From: Gracilimonas sp.
Lineage (GTDB): Bacteria > Bacteroidota > Rhodothermia > Balneolales > Balneolaceae
Reading direction: 5' to 3'
NCBI RefSeq assembly: GCF_040218225.1
Contig: NZ_JAVJQO010000004.1
Location: 496,001 to 560,000 of the forward strand
Length of the DNA stretch: 64,000 nucleotides
A program made the position numbers and the translations under genes. The notes below the pieces were generated by a model that made no database searches, was not told the origin of the DNA, and worked only from the letters and a program-made list of their open reading frames with translations. The stretch's first letter is position 1; each line of letters begins with the position of its first letter. Positions 1-7,480 of the stretch are shown here, in pieces.

Positions 1-92
1 TAATCGACTTGCAGACCGGTTTGCCTGAAAAAATGTTTTATTCGGTTAGATTTCTGATATTAATTCAGTGATCATAACAAATAAAACAGTCT

Positions 93-2762
93 ATGAAGGT
101 TAAAACCATATTATTGTTGTTTGCGGCTTTTTATTTAACAGCTGCGGGCGCAAAAGCTCAAGAGAGTTTTGTCTTAAATGAACCGACTTCCTTACATCAA
201 AAAGTAACGGCTGATCAAGAAAAGTTTTTCTTTTCATTAAATGAAGATGTGCTGGAAAACCCTGATTTCACAAAAGGAGCACGTTTTATATTCGAGACAA
301 GTAATGGGGCACGGGAGTTTATTATAAACAGGAAAACAGAATACTTTCCCGGTTATACTTCTGTAATTGCATCGAGAGAGGGGCAGAAAGAGAATTTATT
401 TTCCTTTACTTATTATAATGGGAGGTTGAGCGGTATTTATCATGAATCTCATAACCAAACGATGTTGTTGGGTTATGATGAGAAGACCAAGCTCAACTAT
501 CTGTCAGCTTCAAAAGACGCTGAAACGGTGGGGCTGGTTTGTGGCGTTCACAATGGAGATCGATCTTTGTTAACCCCACCCAGAAAGTTTGCTGCTTCAA
601 AATTAAGCCGCCAAAAAGCCACCAAAAAAGCCGGAAAATCTCTTTTATATGGCTCTGAAGACGATAGTGTTACCATAGATATAATGTTGGTGTATACAGA
701 TGCTGCTGAAACCTGGGCTTTAACTTCTCCCCAAGGTGATATAAACGGTGTGATGGCACAAGCTCTCAATCTTTCACAAACAGCCCTGAACAATAGCAAC
801 GCAAAAATCAACCTGAGGTTGGTACATACTTATAAAACCAGTTATGACGAAGAAAATGATGGTGTAGATTCTAATGATCGATTAAGGCGGTTTACTCAAA
901 ACCCTGATAACCCCCAGTTTGAAGCTGAATATGATGGTTATATGGAAGAGATTCATGACCTAAGAGATCAACACGGTGCGGATATTGTTTCTCTGATAGT
1001 TAGAATAAGCGATACGGGAGGCTTGGGCTGGAGGCTGGGGAGCTCCGGCGGTGAAGAAGCGTATGCATTTAATTTGAACCGTGTACAGCAGGTGGCCGGC
1101 GGATATACATTAATTCATGAAATAGGGCATAATATGGGAAATGCTCACTCGCGCACGCAAGATGAATCAGCAGCAAAGGATGCAGGAGGGTTATATCATT
1201 ACTCTGTTGGTTATCAGGATTCTACAAATGACTTCTATACCATTATGGCCTACAACAATACTAAAGGAGGACAGGTCCTGAATAGTGCACCTGTTTTTTC
1301 AAGCCCGGGTTTAACCTTTCAGGGTCATTCGGCGGGAACAAATAATTTTCAAACACCAGAAGACAATGCGCGGAGTATGAAGGAAATAAAATGGAGCATC
1401 GCATCGTATCGCCCGTCAGTAGTTGATGCCCCTGTTGCCTCTGTATCTGCGAATGAAATAGAAGTAGAAATGAACCGTGAAGATGAATTTACGGCGAGTT
1501 TTGATATTTCTAATTCCGGGAATAGTGGATTGATGTGGAGTGCAGACTTTGACTTTATTTCTAAAACAGTAGAAAAACCGGTTCAAGAGCAAAAGGAAGG
1601 AGTAAAGCCCATTTTACTCAAGAATCCAATACAAAGCCCGGCAAACTTTTCGGGGACCATGAACCGCCAGAAAGCACATTTGGCTGAGTCTGTTTTATAT
1701 AACACATCTTTTGAGAGTAATGAAGGCTTTTCAAACGGCTCATATTCAGGACGGTCTGAATGGCGGGCGCTTTCAGATACGGAGTTCATGATTTCTGGTG
1801 TAGCACCAAACACTGGAAGCCAGCACCTTAGATTGGCGTACGATGGAAGCGGAAGCACTCAATTTATAGCCTCGCCATTTTTTGGGTATCAGCTTTTTGG
1901 TGAATACGAAGTAACTATCAATTTTTTGATATCGGACATCAACGAGACATACGATTTTTATATTTTTGACGGGAAAACGGGGGGGTATTCCGCGGGTGTA
2001 ATAATAGACTCAGGTTCAATTTTTACGTTCGACATTGGCGAACAGGGAAATCTTATTTTTCCTTATTCCGGTCAAGACATAACTGCCAACTCTTATCAGG
2101 AATTAAGGATTGTGTATAATACAGCCAATGAAACCATAGATTACTATTACAATGGCGGACTTATTGCACAAAATGATTATCTGAATGGTTTTACTCCCGG
2201 GGTAATTCAGGTTTTACATAGAAACCAGGTCTCTGGAGCGTACATGGATGTGGACGATATTGAAGTTAAACAGCTGGATGCGCCTTATGAATGGCTTTCA
2301 GTTCCGTCTATGAGCGGGGTTGTATTTGAAGGAACATCCGGGCAGGTTGAATTGACATTTAATACCGAGGGAATTTCAACCGGCACGTATGAAACTCTTC
2401 TAAAGATAACTACAAACGACCCAAACAACCCTGAATATCAAATACCGATAACGTTAACGGTAAACGATGTTGTTTCTAATGAAACTGAGCAGATCCCACA
2501 TAAAATTACGCTGAATCAGAATTATCCCAATCCATTTAATCCCTCAACCACTATCAGGTTTAATCTGTCAGAAGCTCAGGAGGTGAGGCTGGAAGTATTT
2601 AACATGCAGGGCCAGAAAGTCGCTACACTTTTAAATCAGAAAAAAAATCAGGGCGAACATAAAGTTTTATTCGATGCGAGCAGTTTATCAAGTGGGATTT
2701 ATGTGTACCGGCTAATAACGGCCTCACAGATGCTAACCCGCAAAATGGTTTTAATAAAATAA
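93..2762 (+). CDS. Secreted reprolysin-like zinc metalloprotease with T9SS sorting domain
   Basis: An 889-residue secreted endopeptidase. A signal peptide ending near AKAQ is followed by a propeptide-like region (about 24-190), then a metzincin catalytic domain (about 195-440) carrying HEIGHNMGNAH, with zinc ligands H342, H346 and H352, general base E343 and a Met-turn at M385 (IMAY). Ig-like and adhesion-type beta regions follow (about 445-800). The C-terminus carries the NYPNPFNPST type-A sorting domain (about 808-889), so export by the type IX system and anchoring or release at the cell surface are expected. It probably degrades extracellular protein; the substrate is unknown. The next gene starts one base after the stop and resembles this protein's propeptide, so the two are probably cotranscribed. 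Family and motifs are seen directly; the M12B assignment is by motif. Confidence 0.9.
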   Translation: MKVKTILLLFAAFYLTAAGAKAQESFVLNEPTSLHQKVTADQEKFFFSLNEDVLENPDFTKGARFIFETSNGAREFIINRKTEYFPGYTSVIASREGQKENLFSFTYYNGRLSGIYHESHNQTMLLGYDEKTKLNYLSASKDAETVGLVCGVHNGDRSLLTPPRKFAASKLSRQKATKKAGKSLLYGSEDDSVTIDIMLVYTDAAETWALTSPQGDINGVMAQALNLSQTALNNSNAKINLRLVHTYKTSYDEENDGVDSNDRLRRFTQNPDNPQFEAEYDGYMEEIHDLRDQHGADIVSLIVRISDTGGLGWRLGSSGGEEAYAFNLNRVQQVAGGYTLIHEIGHNMGNAHSRTQDESAAKDAGGLYHYSVGYQDSTNDFYTIMAYNNTKGGQVLNSAPVFSSPGLTFQGHSAGTNNFQTPEDNARSMKEIKWSIASYRPSVVDAPVASVSANEIEVEMNREDEFTASFDISNSGNSGLMWSADFDFISKTVEKPVQEQKEGVKPILLKNPIQSPANFSGTMNRQKAHLAESVLYNTSFESNEGFSNGSYSGRSEWRALSDTEFMISGVAPNTGSQHLRLAYDGSGSTQFIASPFFGYQLFGEYEVTINFLISDINETYDFYIFDGKTGGYSAGVIIDSGSIFTFDIGEQGNLIFPYSGQDITANSYQELRIVYNTANETIDYYYNGGLIAQNDYLNGFTPGVIQVLHRNQVSGAYMDVDDIEVKQLDAPYEWLSVPSMSGVVFEGTSGQVELTFNTEGISTGTYETLLKITTNDPNNPEYQIPITLTVNDVVSNETEQIPHKITLNQNYPNPFNPSTTIRFNLSEAQEVRLEVFNMQGQKVATLLNQKKNQGEHKVLFDASSLSSGIYVYRLITASQMLTRKMVLIK

Positions 2763-2763
2763 G

Positions 2764-3270
2764 ATGAAGAAAATTTATCAGACCCTTATGGTTTTGATAG
2801 CAGGTGTAATGCTGCTTTCATGTGGAAAGAAAGAACGGGAAGAAGCAACGCCAGCTCCGGCAGAGTCGCAGATATCTCAAGAGGCTCATAAAGATTCTAC
2901 TTCAGCCGAAAAGTATTACTTCGGCATAGACAGGGATTTTTTAGGTTCTTTGAAACAGGGAGATACTTTCGAGATTGCAACGCGAAATCAGGAAATGATC
3001 TATAAACTAAATGTCCGCAGAGTACAGGAAGCCATTCCGGGAATAACGTCCATTTCTGCAAATGTAGAAGACACAAATACGGGACTTGCCACACTTTTAT
3101 TCAGGGACGGAAAGTTAACCGGGGTATTGGATATATATAAAGGTGGTATAAAATATAGGGTTCAATACGATTCTTCAGAAAGCACACATTTTCTACAGGA
3201 GATACTTCCTGAAGAAATGGATGCTCTTGAAGGAGGGACACCATTGTCTCCCCGGAAAGGGATGAAATAA
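2764..3270 (+). CDS. Lipoprotein resembling the upstream protease propeptide
   Basis: A 168-residue protein with a lipoprotein signal (lipobox LLSC, Cys about 20) and a short Glu/Ala-rich linker. The remainder aligns by eye with the propeptide of the metalloprotease immediately upstream. Both contain an EK-[YF]-[YF]-F start, a [DE]-D-x-L segment, a central PG-[IY]-TS block, an F-x-[DN]-G-[KR]-L-[TS]-G block and a closing L-[ST]-P-x-[RK]-K segment. There is no catalytic motif. The gene begins one base after the protease stop, so one transcript is expected. Being lipid-anchored, it may act as a periplasmic inhibitor or folding helper of the protease before export. That role is inferred from the similarity and linkage only. 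Confidence 0.8.
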   Translation: MKKIYQTLMVLIAGVMLLSCGKKEREEATPAPAESQISQEAHKDSTSAEKYYFGIDRDFLGSLKQGDTFEIATRNQEMIYKLNVRRVQEAIPGITSISANVEDTNTGLATLLFRDGKLTGVLDIYKGGIKYRVQYDSSESTHFLQEILPEEMDALEGGTPLSPRKGMK

Positions 3271-3300
3271 ATTAACTGAAGGAGCAAAAGTGTTGGTAAT

Positions 3301-4362
3301 TCAACCCTTCATCCGGCTGAAGCGCAGGGCCGAAATCATCCAGCTTGGAAGGTTCTTTTTGGGGTCGCGTTTGGTCATATCAATATACCACCCGATCTTT
3401 TTCATGATGGGCACTTTATGAGTTTCAACAAACTCAATGAGTGTCCCGTCAGGATCTTCAACATAGGTAAAACGGCCAGCTGCTTTCCCCATATCAAAGC
3501 TATTGGCAGAGTCGACGGTGAAAGGAAAACCATTGGCCTCAAGTTCATCTTTCAAAACATCCATTCCCTGTATGTCAAAACAAAGGTGAATATATCCTAA
3601 GTCGCCCCAATAGCGGTCTTTAAAAAGCTTGCGGGGCTCTCTTTCCTGTACTTCAATAAGTTCAATCTCTGTAGGGCCAAACATTTGACTGAATCCACCT
3701 TGCCGGGGTTTGGAGTGACGAAGCAAAACGCGCCGGTAGCGGTTTTCACCACCAGGCAATCCTTTGAAATCATCAAAAGCGGCCGTTTTATCATATACCA
3801 CTTCGTCATAACCCAAAACATCGGAGTAAAGCTTTCGGGCTTTTTCAATATCTGTTGATCCAATAATGGCACCAACTACTCCGCCGGTAGAAGCAGGCGT
3901 TTTCTTTTTAAAGAAATCGAGCCCTTTTACAACCTGCCAGATGTTGCCGTATAAGTCCTTCACAAAAAAGGTATAGTCGCCAGCTGGGTTTTTCTCAAGA
4001 GGAGTCAAAATGTCCAGTCCGGCCGACTCCATTTCATCATAAGTTCCGGGTACGTTTATGGATTTAATTTTACCAACGTTGATTCCCAGGTCTCCCATCA
4101 TCAAATCAAAATCGGCAGGCTGAGGCTCCCGGCTGGTATATTGCCAGATCTCAAATCCGCCACCACCTTTCATGTTAAGAGCAAGAATAGCGGTCCGGTC
4201 ATGTGCTTCGCCACCGGTGTAAGGAGTCATGAGTTCAGCGGTAGCAGAATCTTCGAACACCTTGATATCCATTCCAAAATGCCGGCGATACCAGTCTGTT
4301 GCCTTGTGAACATCAGGGATTCCGATTCCGATTTGCTGAATACCAGAAATTACTTTTTCCAT
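3301..4362 (-). CDS. VOC (glyoxalase/dioxygenase fold) family protein
   Basis: A 353-residue cytoplasmic protein built from vicinal-oxygen-chelate modules. The first pair starts at IGIGIPDVHKATDWY (about residues 11-25) and the second at VVGAIIGSTDIEKARKLY (about 163-180). A typical EDPDGTLIEFVE strand, which often carries a metal-ligand Glu, lies near 304-315. The length fits two fused two-module VOC units. Members include glyoxalase I, ring-cleavage dioxygenases and epimerases; the substrate cannot be read from the sequence. The gene converges on the protease/lipoprotein pair. It is the last gene of a long minus-strand run but is separated by 78 bases from the next one, so cotranscription is uncertain. 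Confidence 0.85.
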   Translation of the reverse strand: MEKVISGIQQIGIGIPDVHKATDWYRRHFGMDIKVFEDSATAELMTPYTGGEAHDRTAILALNMKGGGGFEIWQYTSREPQPADFDLMMGDLGINVGKIKSINVPGTYDEMESAGLDILTPLEKNPAGDYTFFVKDLYGNIWQVVKGLDFFKKKTPASTGGVVGAIIGSTDIEKARKLYSDVLGYDEVVYDKTAAFDDFKGLPGGENRYRRVLLRHSKPRQGGFSQMFGPTEIELIEVQEREPRKLFKDRYWGDLGYIHLCFDIQGMDVLKDELEANGFPFTVDSANSFDMGKAAGRFTYVEDPDGTLIEFVETHKVPIMKKIGWYIDMTKRDPKKNLPSWMISALRFSRMKG

Positions 4363-4440
4363 AAAAATTATTGTGAAGTGGATATGATTGAGGGCGCCAA
4401 GGTACGTGTTTTTAGGCTTTCAGAAAAAACGATAAGTAAT

Positions 4441-5055
4441 TCATGGATTAGAAAAGCTTCTCAAAAAAGCTTTGAATTCGGCGGTGTTGTATGTTGCCAT
4501 ACCTGCATGCTTCATCACAATAGTACCATCCGGTGAAATGACATAGGTGGTTGGCACCATAGAGGTATCATAAACCCGTGGTTTACTGATTGCAGAATAC
4601 ACCGGAAAAGTGAATTCTTTTCTTTTTATGAAGTCTTTGGCTGTTTGAGGGTTCTGGTCCAGCGAGGCCATTACAAAAACGATATCATCATCTTGAATGT
4701 CATCATATAATCGTTGAATATTGGGCATTTCGGCAATGCAGGGAGGACACCAGGTTGCCCAAAAATTCAGGAAGATGGTTTTGCCTTTGAAGTCTGAAAA
4801 GGAAGTGGGCGTGCCATCAAGGGAGATAAGCCGCATGTTGAAATCAGCGTTATTACCAGGCATGACAGATTCTTCAACATCGGGTTGAAAAAGACCGGTA
4901 TATAAAACCACACTCTGAAGTTTTCCGATCACCTCGGTATGATATCCGGTACCATATAGAATAGCCCCAACTAAAAAAATTACCCCCCATTGTAGAAGTT
5001 CTTTCTTGAAAGCGGAGGATTTCTGGGGTGTGCTATTATCTTTATTCACGGGCAA
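4441..5055 (-). CDS. TlpA/ResA-like membrane-anchored thioredoxin-fold protein
   Basis: A 204-residue thiol-disulfide oxidoreductase. A single N-terminal membrane helix (about 22-38) anchors a periplasmic thioredoxin domain (about 68-204). The domain has the WCPPC active site (C103, C106) and the VPTTYVI segment containing the cis-proline. The family (TlpA, ResA, AhpC/TSA-type redoxins) keeps extracytoplasmic cysteines reduced, for example in cytochrome c maturation. No cytochrome maturation genes lie nearby, so the client is unknown. The start was chosen at the first Met, which leaves a polar N-terminus before the membrane helix. Confidence 0.88.
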   Translation of the reverse strand: MPVNKDNSTPQKSSAFKKELLQWGVIFLVGAILYGTGYHTEVIGKLQSVVLYTGLFQPDVEESVMPGNNADFNMRLISLDGTPTSFSDFKGKTIFLNFWATWCPPCIAEMPNIQRLYDDIQDDDIVFVMASLDQNPQTAKDFIKRKEFTFPVYSAISKPRVYDTSMVPTTYVISPDGTIVMKHAGMATYNTAEFKAFLRSFSNP

Positions 5056-5069
5056 AAATATCTTTTAAA

Positions 5070-5164
5070 GTCATTCTAGTGAAGGCAGGAATCTAATGTG
5101 GCGATAAGTCTATCGGTTGATTCCTGAACATCATCTGAATTTCGGGCATACGCCGCGAAATGAC
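5070..5164. repeat. Dispersed GTCATT...AATGAC repeat, degenerate copy
   Basis: An intergenic element of about 95 bases. It starts GTCATT and ends AATGAC, with an inner inverted pair AGGAATC (5087-5093) / GATTCCT (5119-5125) and a small central GATA/TATC stem. The layout matches the copy at 63331-63413. It lies between the nitroreductase and TlpA-like genes. Confidence 0.6.
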
Positions 5165-5172
5165 ATAGTTGC

Positions 5173-5841
5173 TTACAGAAAAGTAGAAATTTCATCCAGC
5201 GACTTTTTGGTGATGTCAGGCACAGTTACTCCTTCCACAGGATATCCCACGATTAATAGCAGAAAGGGTTTTTCATGAGACGGGCGACCCATAATTTCAT
5301 TCAAAAAACCCATGGGGCTTGGGGTGTGCGTCAGGGTGGCTAAACCGGCATTATGCAAAGCCGTAATCAAAATACCTGTGGCAATTCCAACGGACTCTTT
5401 GACATAGTAATGTTTCTCCTTTTCGCCGTCTTCATCCAGATTATAACTTTGTGCAAAGATGCCGATCAGATAAGGGGCTTCTTCCAGAAAAGGTTTGTTT
5501 TCATCCGTACCGAGCGGGCGGAGGTCATCGAGCCAGTCTTCTGGCGCGCGGCGATTATAAAACTCATGCTCCTCTTTTTCAGCTTCAACCCGAATCTTTT
5601 TCTTCACCTTCGGATCGCTGACGGCTACAAAATGCCAGGGCTGTTTATTTGCCCCATTTGGGGCCGTTCCTGCTGCCAATAAACACTTCTCGATCACTTC
5701 TTTGGGTACGGATCTCGAGCTGAACTCCCGAACTGTGCGCCGGCGCTTCACCAGCTCGTAAAACTCCGAGGCTTTTTGCTTCATTTCATCCTGTGGGAGT
5801 TCCTTGTAAGACTCGAGGGGTACGAAGATGGCTTCACGCAT
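5173..5841 (-). CDS. Nitroreductase family flavoenzyme, iodotyrosine-dehalogenase-like
   Basis: A 222-residue FMN-dependent oxidoreductase. The N-terminal [14 protein letters not shown] segment and the [16 protein letters not shown] segment are the FMN-binding parts of the nitroreductase fold. The C-terminal half has [16 protein letters not shown] and [17 protein letters not shown]. These features most resemble the iodotyrosine deiodinase/BluB side of the superfamily, including a possible substrate-lid Glu and Tyr within EEHEFY. Activity on halotyrosines or other substrates is inference. The gene lies 33 bases from the YciI-like gene upstream, in the same direction, so the two may share a transcript. 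Confidence 0.87.
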   Translation of the reverse strand: MREAIFVPLESYKELPQDEMKQKASEFYELVKRRRTVREFSSRSVPKEVIEKCLLAAGTAPNGANKQPWHFVAVSDPKVKKKIRVEAEKEEHEFYNRRAPEDWLDDLRPLGTDENKPFLEEAPYLIGIFAQSYNLDEDGEKEKHYYVKESVGIATGILITALHNAGLATLTHTPSPMGFLNEIMGRPSHEKPFLLLIVGYPVEGVTVPDITKKSLDEISTFL

Positions 5842-5874
5842 TATGATATGTTGTTCTTTGGATTATGCTGGAAG

Positions 5875-6297
5875 TTACTTTACTCCCGAGCCTTTTGCCA
5901 GCCACCAGGGGTGAACTTCCACAACCAGGCGCCCGGCTTTCACCATGGGATCGTTTTCAGCATATTCTTTTGCCTGCTCAATGGTGGCTACATTATAAAC
6001 GGAGAATCCGCGAATATCACCTTCACCTCCTGATGGACCGTTCAGGTTAATGATGCCTTCCTCATATAAACCTCCCAGATAGGCAAGATGCTGCTGTTGA
6101 AGTTTCATGGCTTCTTCCTCCGACTGACTTCTTTCCGGGCCCGACTTAAGAAAAACGATGAAATACTTCTGCATGGTCATTTTCTCACCGCCCCATTCGT
6201 AATCAAAGGTTTCGGGCTGTGCGGTAGAGTCAGCCTCCTGTGCAAAAGCGGGGGCTGAAATCAAAACAAAAAGGAGGGATAGAAATAAGTTTTTCAT
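5875..6297 (-). CDS. Secreted YciI-like domain protein
   Basis: A 140-residue protein with a clear signal peptide (cleavage near AFAQ-EA) and a YciI-type ferredoxin-like domain over most of the rest. The domain shows a FIVFLKSGPERSQ strand, a QQQHLAYLGGLYEEGIINL helix-strand and a GFSVYNVATIEQAKEYAENDPMV segment. Characterised members of the fold are small dimeric cytoplasmic proteins, some with hydrolase or dehalogenase-like roles, so a secreted version is somewhat unusual. No function is assigned. It is tightly placed with the nitroreductase downstream and the LytM fusion upstream. Confidence 0.78.
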   Translation of the reverse strand: MKNLFLSLLFVLISAPAFAQEADSTAQPETFDYEWGGEKMTMQKYFIVFLKSGPERSQSEEEAMKLQQQHLAYLGGLYEEGIINLNGPSGGEGDIRGFSVYNVATIEQAKEYAENDPMVKAGRLVVEVHPWWLAKGSGVK

Positions 6298-6342
6298 GAG
6301 ATAAAGGTTGTTTTAAGGTATCAGATATTACTAAATATGAAT

Positions 6343-7431
6343 TCAAAAACGAATATAGGATTCAGGGTTTACGGGCTTGCCGTCTTTGATAATTTCAAAA
6401 TGAAGGTGAACTCCACTGGAAGTCCCGGTATTTCCGGCCTTTCCAACAACCTGCCCTTTTTTGATCCGGTCGCCTTCCTTTACCTTGATCTTGCTCATGT
6501 GAGCATATATCGTTTCATACCCGCCGGAATGTTTGATACGGACCATTTTCCCATAGCCCCGGCCATTTCCGGCTTTTACCACTACCCCTTGCTCTACGGC
6601 ATAAATATTATCCCTAAGATTAGCATCCAGGTCTACTCCTTCATGAACACTTCGCCACCGGGGACCGAATTTAGAAGTAACAAAAGTATCGTCCATGGGT
6701 TTGTCAAAGTTGACGGATGTAACCCTCATTAAGGGCGGGAGCTTTGTTTTATCTCCTTCAGCACGTTCTCTTTCATTCCATGGAATACTAATGGAGACCC
6801 CGACAGAAAAGGTAACCGGGTTGAAATCAAAAGACCGAAACGCCGGGTTTTCGGTAAAACTGCTTTCAGGCACGATGTTCTGTGGAAGGTTGTGAGTCTG
6901 GGTGATTTCGGCCTGAAGCCGTACAAAATTCAGCAGGTAATATTTTACGCCACCGGTTATGGAGGTGGTAAAACGGTCAGCATTATCGGTTGGTTTAACC
7001 CAGAACTCATCGCCATTTGCCCTGGTAGCTTTGATGTTAAAATTCCAAACACCGCCAGCCTTTACTCCTCCGTATATCCCAAATTTTGGCCATTGAAGAC
7101 CGGCTGTGGCTCCAAAATTGATCTGGTTGAAATTAACAGGACCGCCAATCAAAAAGTCTTCCTGGTTTTGAACCAAAAGCTCACCCTTTCCCGCAACATA
7201 AAGCCGATATAATAAATAGCGCTCAAGTTCTACCTCAAGCATTCCTTTTACTGCCTTGTTGATTTCCCCGGAATAGGTTCGATTGGGAGTATAATTAAAG
7301 CCCACGCTTTGAACATTATAGCTGGCTGAAAGCCTCCAATCTTGTGAGGCAGCGGATTGAGGTACGGCAATAAGTAAAGACGTGCAAGCACAAATAATAG
7401 CCGCAATATTTTTCGTTTTATGGTAACCCAT
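6343..7431 (-). CDS. Outer-membrane barrel-like region fused to M23 (LytM) peptidase domain
   Basis: A secreted protein of 362 residues from the chosen start. The signal peptide is MGYHKTKN... with cleavage near SAAS-Q. The first 220 residues or so are alternating, aromatic-rich strands (VKYYLLNFVRLQAEI, FSVGVSISIPW) like a small outer-membrane barrel. The last 120 residues are a LytM/M23 domain with HEGVDLDA and GVHLHFEI, giving the HxxxD and HxH zinc ligands. LytM enzymes cut peptidoglycan cross-bridges; with all ligands present, activity is plausible. An upstream ATG at 7491 in the same frame overlaps the preceding gene's stop and gives 20 extra residues, but it spoils the signal peptide. 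Confidence 0.82.
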   Translation of the reverse strand: MGYHKTKNIAAIICACTSLLIAVPQSAASQDWRLSASYNVQSVGFNYTPNRTYSGEINKAVKGMLEVELERYLLYRLYVAGKGELLVQNQEDFLIGGPVNFNQINFGATAGLQWPKFGIYGGVKAGGVWNFNIKATRANGDEFWVKPTDNADRFTTSITGGVKYYLLNFVRLQAEITQTHNLPQNIVPESSFTENPAFRSFDFNPVTFSVGVSISIPWNERERAEGDKTKLPPLMRVTSVNFDKPMDDTFVTSKFGPRWRSVHEGVDLDANLRDNIYAVEQGVVVKAGNGRGYGKMVRIKHSGGYETIYAHMSKIKVKEGDRIKKGQVVGKAGNTGTSSGVHLHFEIIKDGKPVNPESYIRF

Positions 7432-7480
7432 CAACCCAAAGTATTTCCTGTTAAGATGACCAAACATGATTATAAAACCA

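Noticed and set aside
1-92. Upstream region of the first protease gene
   Set aside because: It is only 92 bases, begins with TAA that could be a stop of a gene to the left, and shows no clear promoter or RNA feature.
4141-4536. Plus-strand open frame across the VOC and TlpA gene ends
   Set aside because: It lies antisense to the well-supported VOC gene and has no recognisable protein features.
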